A stretch of 64,000 nucleotides of DNA from Bacillota bacterium. Lineage in GTDB: Bacteria; Bacillota; Clostridia; Acetivibrionales; DTU013. The stretch is taken from assembly GCA_023439545.1 (NCBI GenBank), contig JAEXNT010000010.1, positions 79,674 to 143,673 on the forward strand, given 5' to 3'. The notes under the pieces are model-generated. The model searched no databases, was not told the DNA's origin, and worked only from the letters and a program-made list of their open reading frames with translations. Position numbers and translations under genes: made by a program. The stretch's first letter is position 1. Each line of letters starts with the position of its first letter. Positions 16,575-24,419 of the stretch are shown in pieces.

Positions 16575-16877
16575 ATGAGTGGCGCAGCGGCAGTAATCCA
16601 CAAACAAAATTCATTGATAAGGTTTTTTAATGAGGTCGGGGCTGTTGACGCTGAACATGCCATTTTTATCCGCGAATTCAACATAAGAAGAAGCTATGTA
16701 TTTGAACGGATGGTGTCAAGAGGCGTTTTCGTCGAATGCGAGCCGGGAAGATTTTTTATCGATAATGTCATGGTACCGGTTTTTATACAGAAGAGGCGAA
16801 GTAGAGCGTTGATCACACTGGCCGTCGTGCTGCTGATCGTGGCTCTGTATTATTTAGTAACGGGAGTGAGGCTGTAA
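16575..16877 (+). CDS. Small protein with C-terminal membrane anchor
   Basis: 100 aa from ATG 16575, behind GAGAGGTG; an ATG at 16548 is open but lacks a site. Not recognised. The first 70 residues are helical (FFNEVGAVDAEHAIFIREF, SYVFERMVSRGVF), resembling a degenerate winged helix, and the end is a single transmembrane segment, ALITLAVVLLIVALYYLV. The Fe-S protein gene starts 1 bp after its stop, so the two are cotranscribed. Confidence 0.65.
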   Translation: MSGAAAVIHKQNSLIRFFNEVGAVDAEHAIFIREFNIRRSYVFERMVSRGVFVECEPGRFFIDNVMVPVFIQKRRSRALITLAVVLLIVALYYLVTGVRL

Positions 16878-16878
16878 A

Positions 16879-17784
16879 ATGAACAATTTACTTAGAAGCG
16901 AAGCCGTTAAGCATGGGGACAGGCTACAAATAATATTTCCCCATCGTATCGTGGATTTAAGGAACGATATTGAAGAATTTGCCAGGAGCGAGGAGTTGAA
17001 CGGCTTTCAGAAGTGGATCGTAAACAGCTTGTACAGCTATGATATCCCCAGTCTGGATTTCACTGTTCGATCTGTGATCATCGTCGCAATATCGCATCCC
17101 TTTTATGCGGATGTTGTTTTTACAAGCAACGGGAAGGAATACTCCGCGAAGTGCCTGGTGCGTGCGGATTTCGACGAAGCCGACGAATACATAAAAACTT
17201 TTCTGGACGGCTTCGGATATCGTGCGGAACGGGCCGGCAACCTTCCATTGAAGCGGTTGGGCGTGCAAAGCGGTCTTTCGGAATACGGAAGAAACAATAT
17301 CACTTATATAGAAGGGATGGGCAGCAATTTTTCATTAGCCGCATATTTTTCAGATATGCCGTGCGAGGAAGACAACTGGAGACAGGCAGTGACTTCAAAG
17401 AAATGCGGAAACTGCAGAGTCTGCATCAATAATTGCCCAACGGGCGCCATAAGAAGTGAAAAATTCCTTATCGACAATCAAAAGTGCCTTTCGGCCTTGA
17501 ACGAGGTCCCGGGCGACTTCCCCGAATGGCTCCCTGTATCCGTACATCACACCTGCTACGATTGTTTGAGATGTCAGGAACATTGTCCGATGAATATTGG
17601 TCATATAGATAAAATGGAAAATACTTTGGCGTTTTCGGAACAGGAAACCGGGATGCTGCTGCAGGGCGAGCCTATCGAAAGCTTTCCGGAAAGCACGAAA
17701 CAAAAGATATTCGAACTGGGCCTGGACGAATGGTACCCGGCAATACCGAGAAATATCAGAATGCTGATGGATATAAGCGCATAA
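16879..17784 (+). CDS. QueG-like 4Fe-4S double-cluster protein
   Basis: A protein of 301 aa. Its two cluster motifs are complete: CGNCRVCINNCP (about residue 175) and CYDCLRCQEHCP (about 232), each C-x2-C-x2-C-x3-CP. The N-terminal 165 residues have no motif I can name. This arrangement occurs in epoxyqueuosine reductase-like proteins and in cobalamin-linked reductive enzymes. It is distinct from the shorter one at 2546. GAGTGAGG precedes the ATG, and the small membrane protein gene lies directly upstream. Confidence 0.75.
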   Translation: MNNLLRSEAVKHGDRLQIIFPHRIVDLRNDIEEFARSEELNGFQKWIVNSLYSYDIPSLDFTVRSVIIVAISHPFYADVVFTSNGKEYSAKCLVRADFDEADEYIKTFLDGFGYRAERAGNLPLKRLGVQSGLSEYGRNNITYIEGMGSNFSLAAYFSDMPCEEDNWRQAVTSKKCGNCRVCINNCPTGAIRSEKFLIDNQKCLSALNEVPGDFPEWLPVSVHHTCYDCLRCQEHCPMNIGHIDKMENTLAFSEQETGMLLQGEPIESFPESTKQKIFELGLDEWYPAIPRNIRMLMDISA

Positions 17785-17800
17785 ACCGGGGGCATTTAAA

Positions 17801-18856
17801 GTGTTAAAAAAGTTCGTTTTATTCAGCCTGATTACAAATATACTTTTATTATTTGTCGCCTGTTCGTCCGATAAGTCTGCGGCAGAAACGGCCGTTGCGG
17901 AGCAAGCAGCTTCGACAGCCATAACAACAGAGAGCCCGGACGGTACTGCGCCGGATAACAGCGTTATGGCGCCTGATTCCAACGGTATGATGCCGGATAT
18001 CAGCGGTACTGCATCCGATATCAAAGGCGCCGGGACTGATATTGGCAATACTGCGCCTGACGGTAAAGAAACTCTGCCTGATGCGATCATCAAGACCGAC
18101 GCTGCCTATGCTACATACGATTCAGACAAATTTGAAGCCGATTATGACGGAGACGGGACGGCAGAAAATTTCTATGTCATTACGGATAAGAGTACTTGGA
18201 AAGAAAGCGCTATAGGCTGCTCGGCAGATATTTGGTTCGAAGATGAAAATGTAGTCAAAAGGGTAGCCGAATGGCAGTGCATCCAGCCGGATACCTACGG
18301 AAGCATGGAACTGGCCGGTAAATATTATTTCAGATACGATCTGGCATTTGTAACGGAGAGCCAGACGATCTTATTGGGCGTAAAGGACGGAAACGGTATC
18401 GAAAGCTACAATTGCAGGGGATTCGCAGAATTCAGCGATAATACCTGCGATTTTACCGTTACCAATTCAACCTACGATATGGTTTATTTGAAAAGTGACG
18501 ATCTGACCTGCGGTCATACCTGGAAAAAGTATTTTTACTATGCGGATGAGAAAGGCTTCCATGAATACGGAGCAAGGAAGATCACCAGGAAAGGCTTCCT
18601 TCAATACCCCGGCGCTGACGGGATATTGGAAGAGATAAGAAAGAAATACGGAAACGAAGGAGTTGCGTTATCCTTTGAATTCCTTAAACGATGCAATGGC
18701 TTATTGCATATAAATATCAACTCCGAGACTAAGGACGATATCACACATTATTATATAACCTATAAAATTGCTGCAGACGGTACGCTTGCGGAGATCGAAG
18801 CCGGGGAGGGGTATTACGCGCCGGCAGCTGATAAGGACATCGCCGTTTATAAGTGA
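17801..18856 (+). CDS. Secreted lipoprotein of unknown function
   Basis: 351 aa from the GTG at 17801. The lipoprotein signal (FSLITNILLLFVAC) ends in lipobox FVAC-SS, so the mature protein is anchored on the outer face of the membrane. Residues about 40-105 form a degenerate linker of repeats of the type PD-x-x-G-x-x-PD-x-x-G, also repetitive in DNA. The remaining 240 residues start with an acidic FEADYDGDGTAENF loop resembling a calcium-binding repeat and contain no other known motif. Not recognised. Confidence 0.75.
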   Translation: MLKKFVLFSLITNILLLFVACSSDKSAAETAVAEQAASTAITTESPDGTAPDNSVMAPDSNGMMPDISGTASDIKGAGTDIGNTAPDGKETLPDAIIKTDAAYATYDSDKFEADYDGDGTAENFYVITDKSTWKESAIGCSADIWFEDENVVKRVAEWQCIQPDTYGSMELAGKYYFRYDLAFVTESQTILLGVKDGNGIESYNCRGFAEFSDNTCDFTVTNSTYDMVYLKSDDLTCGHTWKKYFYYADEKGFHEYGARKITRKGFLQYPGADGILEEIRKKYGNEGVALSFEFLKRCNGLLHININSETKDDITHYYITYKIAADGTLAEIEAGEGYYAPAADKDIAVYK

Positions 18857-18894
18857 TAACTGTCACATAGCACGGGCTGAAAGGATTGAAACAC

Positions 18895-19440
18895 ATGGCC
18901 GTGGAGCAGGATCTGATAATAAAGGAACTGAAAATGGAAGATTGTACTCCGGATATGCTGAAGGATTTCAACCGCTATCAGGACGTTAAGCGTTGCTGGC
19001 GCAAGGAAAACGGCGATAGGATACTGAAGGATATACCGTTTGTCGAGCAATGGGAGGATAATGAAAAGAAAGAGACCGTCGAAACCTTAAAACGATGTAT
19101 CGAACTCGGAGGTTCAGTTTTCGGCGCTTTTACAGGCGGTTGCCTGGTTGGCTTTGCCAGTGTCGACAGGGAATTCATCGGGAGCAAAAAGGAATATGCG
19201 CATATGGACATGCTGCATATTTCATTTGAGCACAGGAGCAAGGGGATAGGAAGGAAAATGTTTGCCGCCGTATGCGAGCGTGCCAGGGAATTCGGGGCCG
19301 GGAAGCTGTATATTTCTTCACATTCCTCCGAGGAGTCACAGGCGTTTTACAAAGCCGTCGGCTGCGTGGAGGCGGAAGAGGTCGACCCTGCCGCAGTCGA
19401 AAAGGAGCCTTGCGACTGCCAGATAGAATTTGTACTATAA
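18895..19440 (+). CDS. GNAT-family N-acetyltransferase
   Basis: 181 aa from ATG 18895; a TTG at 18886 and a GTG at 18901 are alternatives because the AAAGGA site fits several. The acetyl-CoA motif is HISFEHRSKGIGRKMFAAVCE (R-S-K-G-I-G), preceded by a DMLHIS strand and followed by FYKAVGCVEAEEVD. The protein ends with an unusual CDCQIEFVL. Acceptor substrate unknown. One of six GNAT genes in this 18-kb region. Confidence 0.82.
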   Translation: MAVEQDLIIKELKMEDCTPDMLKDFNRYQDVKRCWRKENGDRILKDIPFVEQWEDNEKKETVETLKRCIELGGSVFGAFTGGCLVGFASVDREFIGSKKEYAHMDMLHISFEHRSKGIGRKMFAAVCERAREFGAGKLYISSHSSEESQAFYKAVGCVEAEEVDPAAVEKEPCDCQIEFVL

Positions 19441-19463
19441 ACCGGCAAAGGAGCGGCAAGAGA

Positions 19464-19994
19464 TTGAAAACCATACTGTCTGAAGATAGATTCAGCTTCA
19501 TTTCGGAAGAAAGCAAGGCTTTCATTACTGCATTCGACGATGAGATCAATAAACTCGGCTATGGCTGCGGCGGCCATATCGGCGAAGGTTACTGCTGGGG
19601 CAGGTATATGATCATCTACTCCAAAAACGGAGTCAAATACAAACAGGTGGCAGCTAGAATATACATAAGGGACAGTTCTATTGTTCTCAGGCTTTTCCTT
19701 AATAATATCGATAAACACCGTAGTTATATCGAGAACTCTAAAAGCTTCATAAAAGAAGTTTTTGAAAGCGAATACGGGAACTGTCGCCGCTGCCATAATG
19801 ATAAGGGCGGCATATGTAAATTCAGGAAAGCTTATACGTTGGAAAACAGGTTAATAGAAAAATGCAATGGATATACCTTTGAATTCAACGGACCTGATTT
19901 GGTAAAATTGTCTGATTATATGGGCCTTATAAAAGAGTTTTACGCCCCTAAAGACCACTATAAAAGAGGAAAATCGACCGGCCGACTCGTATAA
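19464..19994 (+). CDS. Conserved-looking protein with a cysteine cluster, function unknown
   Basis: 176 aa from the TTG at 19464, which has AAAGGAG 10 bp upstream; the frame runs on upstream but only through the end of the GNAT gene. No family recognised with confidence. A cysteine/histidine set, NCRRCHNDKGGICKF (about residues 111-125), could bind zinc or a cluster, and a Gly-rich GYGCGGHIGEGYCWGRYM lies near residue 35. No signal or membrane segment. Confidence 0.65.
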   Translation: MKTILSEDRFSFISEESKAFITAFDDEINKLGYGCGGHIGEGYCWGRYMIIYSKNGVKYKQVAARIYIRDSSIVLRLFLNNIDKHRSYIENSKSFIKEVFESEYGNCRRCHNDKGGICKFRKAYTLENRLIEKCNGYTFEFNGPDLVKLSDYMGLIKEFYAPKDHYKRGKSTGRLV

Positions 19995-20021
19995 TGTGAA
20001 AAGATAGAGGAGGTATATAAA

Positions 20022-20222
20022 ATGGAATCTTGGGAATACCAGACGATACAACTGGAAACTCACGGGGTAATGGGCGGCATCGTCGACATTACGTCTTTCC
20101 AAAACGAACTCAATGACCTTGGAAGGGAAGGCTGGGAGCTTGTCACATGCTTCGATACGAATATGAACTCTGGACAAACCCGTTACGTTATCGGGGTTTT
20201 CAAGCGTAAACGCCAGTTTTAA
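20022..20222 (+). CDS. DUF4177 protein
   Basis: A protein of 66 aa with the DUF4177 pattern: an opening WEYQTIQLE strand, the central FQNELNDLGREGWELVTCF and a closing YVIGVFKRKR strand. Members are small alpha/beta proteins of unknown function, often next to stress genes. A perfect AGAGGAGG precedes the ATG. Confidence 0.8.
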   Translation: MESWEYQTIQLETHGVMGGIVDITSFQNELNDLGREGWELVTCFDTNMNSGQTRYVIGVFKRKRQF

Positions 20223-20281
20223 ACACAGTATCTCCGGAACTTTTTTGTAAGCATATCGTCAAAATGTTCCGGGGTGATTTT

Positions 20282-20560
20282 ATGAGGGCCAAATACCTTT
20301 TTAGCTTTGTATTGTTTCTTGGTATGAGTCTGCTTTGTTCGCCGAACAGCGTTGCGTCGACCGTATATGATTCCGATAAGCCTGACGTGTTTTCGAATAG
20401 CGCATCCCATGATTCGGGTATATTGAACGGCACTTTCAGTTCGATAGATCCTGGCATGATCGTTAACCCAAAGTATAATTGTGATCCAAGAATGTGCATA
20501 ACGACTGTTCACAGTATTGATCCCGGATTTCTCATAAGGGATCGACAAAATAAAAGATAA
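20282..20560 (+). CDS. Small secreted protein with SIDPG motifs
   Basis: 92 aa from ATG 20282 (GGGGTGA upstream). The first 26 residues form a signal peptide, KYLFSFVLFLGMSLLC then NSVAS. The short mature part is low in hydrophobics and has two copies of the pattern S-I-D-P-G-(M/F)-(I/L) (near residues 54 and 82) and two cysteines (CDPRMC). I do not recognise it; a secreted peptide or small wall protein is possible. A terminator follows directly. Confidence 0.6.
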   Translation: MRAKYLFSFVLFLGMSLLCSPNSVASTVYDSDKPDVFSNSASHDSGILNGTFSSIDPGMIVNPKYNCDPRMCITTVHSIDPGFLIRDRQNKR

Positions 20561-20574
20561 CCGTGTTTACAGAT

Positions 20575-20605
20575 AAAGCCCTAAGATCAACGGTCCTAGG
20601 GCTTT
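20575..20605 (+). terminator. Terminator-like hairpin
   Basis: AAAGCCCTA pairs with TAGGGCTTT across a 13-nt loop; the T run is short. Confidence 0.6.
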
Positions 20606-20666
20606 GTAATTGATTCCGCATAATTCGAGCCCTGAATGTTTTTGTCAAGCTTACTCACGCGTGTTA

Positions 20667-20695
20667 TTGACTATCCTTACGAGTACATATATAAT
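20667..20695 (+). promoter_or_regulatory. Sigma-A promoter of the RimJ-like acetyltransferase gene
   Basis: TTGACT, exactly 17 bp, then TATAAT, about 35 bp upstream of the GTG at 20730. Confidence 0.75.
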
Positions 20696-20729
20696 AATTT
20701 CCAATATTTATATATCGGAGTTGAGTATT

Positions 20730-21302
20730 GTGCTGGAGCATAAAGGAACGGTGACGATCGAAACCGAAAGGCTGGTCTTGCGCCGCTTTACCAGGGATGA
20801 CGCCCCCTGCATATTCAATAACTGGGCAAACGATATGGATGTATGCAGACATATGAGATGGATGCCTCATAAGGATAAGGAAGAATCGCGTAAAATCCTC
20901 AAAGGCTGGCTGGATTCCTACCGCAGGGAATCTTTTTACCAATGGGCCATAACGCTGAAAAATTCGAATGAGCCTATAGGCGCAATTGCTTTATTCGTAG
21001 TCAATGAATCCGATCTTTGCGGAGATATCGGGTACTGCATAGGCAGGAAGTACTGGGGGCAGGGGATCGTAGCGGAAGCCCTCAAAGCCTTGCTGAATTT
21101 TGCATTTACCTCGGTCGGTTTCAACAGGATAGAAGCATATCACTCCGTAAACAACCCTGCCTCGGGGAGGGTCATGCAAAAGGCGGGAATGACCTTTGAA
21201 GGCATGGCAAAGCAAAAGTACAGAAGTATCACGGGCTTCGAAGACAGCAATATGTATTCAATAATAAAAGAGGATTTTGAGCGGATGAAATTAGAAAAAT
21301 AG
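20730..21302 (+). CDS. RimJ/RimL-type GNAT acetyltransferase
   Basis: 190 aa from GTG 20730, chosen because GGAG and the promoter at 20667-20695 lie just upstream; the frame extends further but would include the promoter. It starts in the RimJ/L manner (TIETERLVLRRFTRDDAP) and has IGYCIGRKYWGQGIVAEALKA as the acetyl-CoA motif, then NRIEAYHSVNNPASGRVMQKAGM. Members acetylate protein N-termini or drugs and polyamines. Confidence 0.88.
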   Translation: MLEHKGTVTIETERLVLRRFTRDDAPCIFNNWANDMDVCRHMRWMPHKDKEESRKILKGWLDSYRRESFYQWAITLKNSNEPIGAIALFVVNESDLCGDIGYCIGRKYWGQGIVAEALKALLNFAFTSVGFNRIEAYHSVNNPASGRVMQKAGMTFEGMAKQKYRSITGFEDSNMYSIIKEDFERMKLEK

Positions 21303-21384
21303 ATTCAATATGGTACGGTACCCGAATATTAAGCGTGAGCTTATAATGGAAAGCGGAAGACGAAAGAAACGCAGGGGGTCAAAT

Positions 21385-21873
21385 ATGAGTAATTCTATAT
21401 GCATAAGGAAAATAGAGGATGAATTCGAGGAATGTAATGACGTAATCAGAAGGTCTTTTATCACCGTAGCCGAAGAGTTTAACCTAACCCGGGAGAACGC
21501 CCCTAAAAACCCGGCTTTCCTTGGCCCCGAATCACTGGTCGCAATGAGGGACAAAGGGGTTTCCATGTACGGAGCGTACAGGGATGATATTTGTGTTGGC
21601 TTCGTAGCTGTGGAAAAGGCGAAGGATGATGTCTTTTACATGGAGAGGCTTGCGGTATTGCCGGAATACAGGCATAACGGGTACGGGCGCGAACTCATCG
21701 ATTTCGTAATGGACTATGTCGGAAACAACGGCGGTAAAAAGGTGTCTATCGGCATTATAAACGAAAATAGGCGCCTCAAGGATTGGTACATAAGCTGCGG
21801 GTTTGCAGAAACAGGCACGAAGAAATTCGAGCATTTGCCTTTTGAAGTCTGCTTTATGGAGAGGACCGTATAG
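21385..21873 (+). CDS. GNAT-family N-acetyltransferase
   Basis: 162 aa from ATG 21385, behind AGGGGGT; earlier in-frame ATGs lack a site. Acetyl-CoA motif MERLAVLPEYRHNGYGRELI (R-H-N-G-Y-G), followed by IGIINENRRLKDWYISCGF. Acceptor unknown. It is followed 32 bp later by a membrane protein gene and may be cotranscribed with it. Confidence 0.82.
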   Translation: MSNSICIRKIEDEFEECNDVIRRSFITVAEEFNLTRENAPKNPAFLGPESLVAMRDKGVSMYGAYRDDICVGFVAVEKAKDDVFYMERLAVLPEYRHNGYGRELIDFVMDYVGNNGGKKVSIGIINENRRLKDWYISCGFAETGTKKFEHLPFEVCFMERTV

Positions 21874-21905
21874 AAGTATAAGCTACTGAAAGGAAGTGTC
21901 GGAGC

Positions 21906-22619
21906 GTGGAGCTTGCCAGGACAAATATACCGGCAGAGCGGAAAAAAGCCGTAACTGACCTTTGTATAATTCTTATCGTAACGTTTTTGATCCTCGGAAT
22001 TTACATGGCTTTTCAATCGTGGTTCAATTCTTTTGCCAAAGATAAAAGTATTAATATCCTTATCCGGACCTTGGTAATGGCATTTATGCAGTTTGGCGTG
22101 GCGGGGCTCGGGATAACGGTTGTTTCTATTATCAGGAAGGAAAGCCTGCCTGGGTACGGACTAAGGACTAAATGTATATTCCCGTCCATAGTGTTCTCAG
22201 CGCTGATGTATGTTCCTTATACTGCTTTTATTGTAGTTAAGGGAGCTTTTGATGGATATATGCCTTTCGGGTCGGTATGGATGACAAATGACATCCTTTC
22301 TTCCGAATTTCCCGTAAACGTTGGCGGAATGCTAATAGTAGCAATCGCCTGGGGTTTTTTCGAGGGCTTTAATTATGTGGTGGTCAGTGAAAAAATAAAC
22401 GCCATATTTCCGCCGAAGAATATGTGGCTTAATTGGGGCGCAATCATCAGCGGTGTGATGTGCATCCTAATCCATGGGATGATTGGCGTTACCATCGAAA
22501 ATATTATTGAAATGCTGGCAGTTTTCATCATCATTTATGGCATGCTTGTAGTAAAGGAACGTACCGGTAATGCATGGGGCAGCGTATTTGTATTCATTTT
22601 TTTGTGGAATGCATTTTAA
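21906..22619 (+). CDS. Multi-pass membrane protein, perhaps CPBP-like
   Basis: 237 aa from GTG 21906. About six hydrophobic segments, the first LCIILIVTFLILGIYMAF and the last LAVFIIIYGMLVV. A central FFEGFNYVVVSEKIN and a C-terminal ILIHGMIGV vaguely recall the CPBP/CAAX protease motifs (EE-x3-R and H-x3-N), but the double glutamate is not present, so protease activity is doubtful. Function unknown. Confidence 0.65.
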   Translation: MELARTNIPAERKKAVTDLCIILIVTFLILGIYMAFQSWFNSFAKDKSINILIRTLVMAFMQFGVAGLGITVVSIIRKESLPGYGLRTKCIFPSIVFSALMYVPYTAFIVVKGAFDGYMPFGSVWMTNDILSSEFPVNVGGMLIVAIAWGFFEGFNYVVVSEKINAIFPPKNMWLNWGAIISGVMCILIHGMIGVTIENIIEMLAVFIIIYGMLVVKERTGNAWGSVFVFIFLWNAF

Positions 22620-22656
22620 CAAGGATTTTATCCGATTTGAACAAGGAGGCAAAATT

Positions 22657-23061
22657 ATGCCGTTTATTAATCTGAAGCTTGTAAAAGGCCAGGTATCGGA
22701 CGAACAAAGGGTAAGGCTGTTCGAGGGTATAACCGACCTCGTGGTGGGGATCATGGGGAGGGACAGGAATTACACCGTAATAACAGTCGACGAACTGGAA
22801 GCAAGCCGGTGGTCGGTCGGTGGGAAGCTGATAAACGTGGGTTCAGATAAAATAGTAACCTTCCTGAATATCAAGGTCTCAAAAGGTACGACCAACCCGG
22901 AGGAAATGGAAAATATGATGCATGCCGTCGGGAAACTGATGTCGGATGTGCTCGGGAACTGCCATGAGACCAATTATTTCATCATTGACGAACTGAATCC
23001 CGATGCATGGGGCTACGACGGCATGCCGATGACTACGAGAAGAAGACTGAACGAACAATAA
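22657..23061 (+). CDS. Fused double 4-oxalocrotonate tautomerase-like protein
   Basis: 134 aa from ATG 22657, with AAGGAGG upstream. It begins M-P-F-I-N-L-K, so Pro1 is exposed after Met removal, the catalytic base of tautomerases. The protein is an internal duplication: residues 1-62 and 68-125 align as two 4-OT-like beta-alpha-beta units (PFINLKLVKGQVSDEQ with VTFLNIKVSKGTTNPEE; TVITVDELEASRWSVGG with NYFIIDELNPDAWGYDG). The second copy lacks proline at its start. Members include cis-CaaD and MSAD-type enzymes. Confidence 0.75.
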   Translation: MPFINLKLVKGQVSDEQRVRLFEGITDLVVGIMGRDRNYTVITVDELEASRWSVGGKLINVGSDKIVTFLNIKVSKGTTNPEEMENMMHAVGKLMSDVLGNCHETNYFIIDELNPDAWGYDGMPMTTRRRLNEQ

Positions 23062-23081
23062 AACAACAAGAGGAGTTGCAA

Positions 23082-23597
23082 ATGGAAAAGGGAGTAAAGC
23101 TCTATAACGTTATTTTTCCAATCTGGTTTTTGATTTTTTTTCCACCGGTGATATTTATAACTCTGATCGGTAATTTCATAATAGATTCTCTGGTGACAGT
23201 ACTATGTTTTGCGGTTTTTAAATTATCTTCATTTAAGCTCGACCTGAAAACCTTTTATAAAAGCAATGTGCTCAAAGTATGGATATTCGGGTTTTTATCT
23301 GACATTATAGGAGCGGCTCTGCTTTTTACTGTAAGCGCATGCGGAACCGGGCTGGGATTGCCAAATGAGTACCTGACGGGAATAAATTACGACCCCTTCG
23401 GCAATCCTCCGGCGCTCTTGATAATAGTGTCTGTAATGCTTGTATCCGCGGCATTTATCCTATTCTTCAACTACAGGTTCACTTTTGTACGGCAGATAGA
23501 GGATAAAAAGCTCAGGTTCAAGGTCGCGCTTACGATAGCGCTGATAACCATGCCATGGACCTTCCTGCTTCCGACCAAATGGTTTTACAGAGGATGA
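23082..23597 (+). CDS. Membrane protein of unknown function
   Basis: 171 aa from ATG 23082 (AGAGGAG upstream); the open frame further up overlaps the tautomerase gene. Four hydrophobic segments are visible, starting VIFPIWFLIFFPPVIFITL, and a Cys-Gly stretch VSACGTGLGLP near the middle. C-terminal helix is basic. No family recognised. Confidence 0.65.
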   Translation: MEKGVKLYNVIFPIWFLIFFPPVIFITLIGNFIIDSLVTVLCFAVFKLSSFKLDLKTFYKSNVLKVWIFGFLSDIIGAALLFTVSACGTGLGLPNEYLTGINYDPFGNPPALLIIVSVMLVSAAFILFFNYRFTFVRQIEDKKLRFKVALTIALITMPWTFLLPTKWFYRG

Positions 23598-23621
23598 CAA
23601 TATTATAGCTGAACTTTGCAG

Positions 23622-23650
23622 TTGAAAATATAAAGCTCATTTGGTACAAT
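23622..23650 (+). promoter_or_regulatory. Promoter of the methyltransferase gene
   Basis: TTGAAA, 17 bp, TACAAT, with an added TGG just upstream of the -10 box (extended -10). Confidence 0.65.
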
Positions 23651-23672
23651 AAGGATAAACGGGAAGAACTTG

Positions 23673-23698
23673 AACAGCCGGCGAAGACCGGCTGTTTT
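23673..23698 (+). promoter_or_regulatory. Attenuator-like hairpin in the methyltransferase leader
   Basis: ACAGCCGG pairs with CCGGCTGT over a 6-nt loop and is followed by TTTT. It lies between the promoter and the start of the gene at 23757, so it acts on the same transcript. Confidence 0.5.
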
Positions 23699-23756
23699 CG
23701 TCTCGTAATGTATTCGGAAGTAAGGGTATGGCTTCATAATCGGGGGTAGTCAGTAA

Positions 23757-24419
23757 ATGGATTTTAATACCGCAGCTGCAGGCTGGGATACTGATAGAAG
23801 GATCAAACGTGCAGAAGCAATATCGGAAGAGATCGCAAAAACAATTCACATAAAGCCGCATTCGAATGCATTGGAATTCGGCTGTGGCACCGGTCTTATC
23901 AGCTTCGGGCTCAGGGACAGATTCGACCATATAACCCTTGTCGACGTTTCAGAAGCTATGGTGGATATGCTTTGCAGAAAAATCGGCGAAGCCGGCATAA
24001 CCAATATGATCGCACTGAAAGCTGACATCCTGGGTGCAGCCGGATTCGGACGGGATGCGGAAGGATTTACTCTGCCGCAGGATAAATACGACGTCATTTA
24101 TACTTCGATGGCACTGCACCACATCGTCGATCTGAGCTCCGCGCTGGCCGTTTTTTACGGTCTGCTCTGCTGCGGAGGTACCGTCTGCATAGTGGACCTG
24201 ACGCAGGACGACGGCAGTTTTCACAGGCTGGAGAAGGATTTCAACGGCCATAACGGTTTCGAACAGGAGGAACTGAAGGCTGCGTTGAAGGATAAAGGCT
24301 TTGCCGACGTCCAAACCAGAGTATTCTTTGAAGATGTAAAAAGGATCGAGGACAGGGATGTGCCGTATTCATTGTTCATAATGACCGGCAGCAAGCCCGC
24401 CGGGAGGGATGAAAAATGA
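23757..24419 (+). CDS. SAM-dependent class I methyltransferase
   Basis: A protein of 220 aa. Motif I ALEFGCGTGLISFGL (about residues 39-53), motif II acidic strand LVDVSEAMVDML, then YDVIYTSMALHHIVDL and a late VCIVDLTQDDGSFH. This Ubie-like layout is found in methyltransferases acting on small molecules. Its stop overlaps the start of the nucleotidyltransferase fusion (ATGA, 24416-24419), so the two are translationally coupled. Confidence 0.87.
   Translation: MDFNTAAAGWDTDRRIKRAEAISEEIAKTIHIKPHSNALEFGCGTGLISFGLRDRFDHITLVDVSEAMVDMLCRKIGEAGITNMIALKADILGAAGFGRDAEGFTLPQDKYDVIYTSMALHHIVDLSSALAVFYGLLCCGGTVCIVDLTQDDGSFHRLEKDFNGHNGFEQEELKAALKDKGFADVQTRVFFEDVKRIEDRDVPYSLFIMTGSKPAGRDEK

Noticed and set aside
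15699..16607. A 302-codon minus-strand frame opposite the alpha/beta hydrolase
   Set aside because: The hydrolase motifs on the plus strand are clear; the minus translation is a Cys/His-rich shadow without a ribosome site.
19272..19463. N-terminal extension of the gene at 19464 in the same frame
   Set aside because: It lies entirely inside the GNAT gene in another frame; the AAAGGAG and TTG at 19464 mark the real start.
20610..20729. A 40-codon extension of the RimJ-like enzyme
   Set aside because: It covers the promoter at 20667-20695 and has no ribosome site.
21906..22619. CAAX/CPBP-type protease call for the membrane protein
   Set aside because: The EE-x3-R motif is missing; only a single Glu and a late His are present, so it is left as membrane protein of unknown function.
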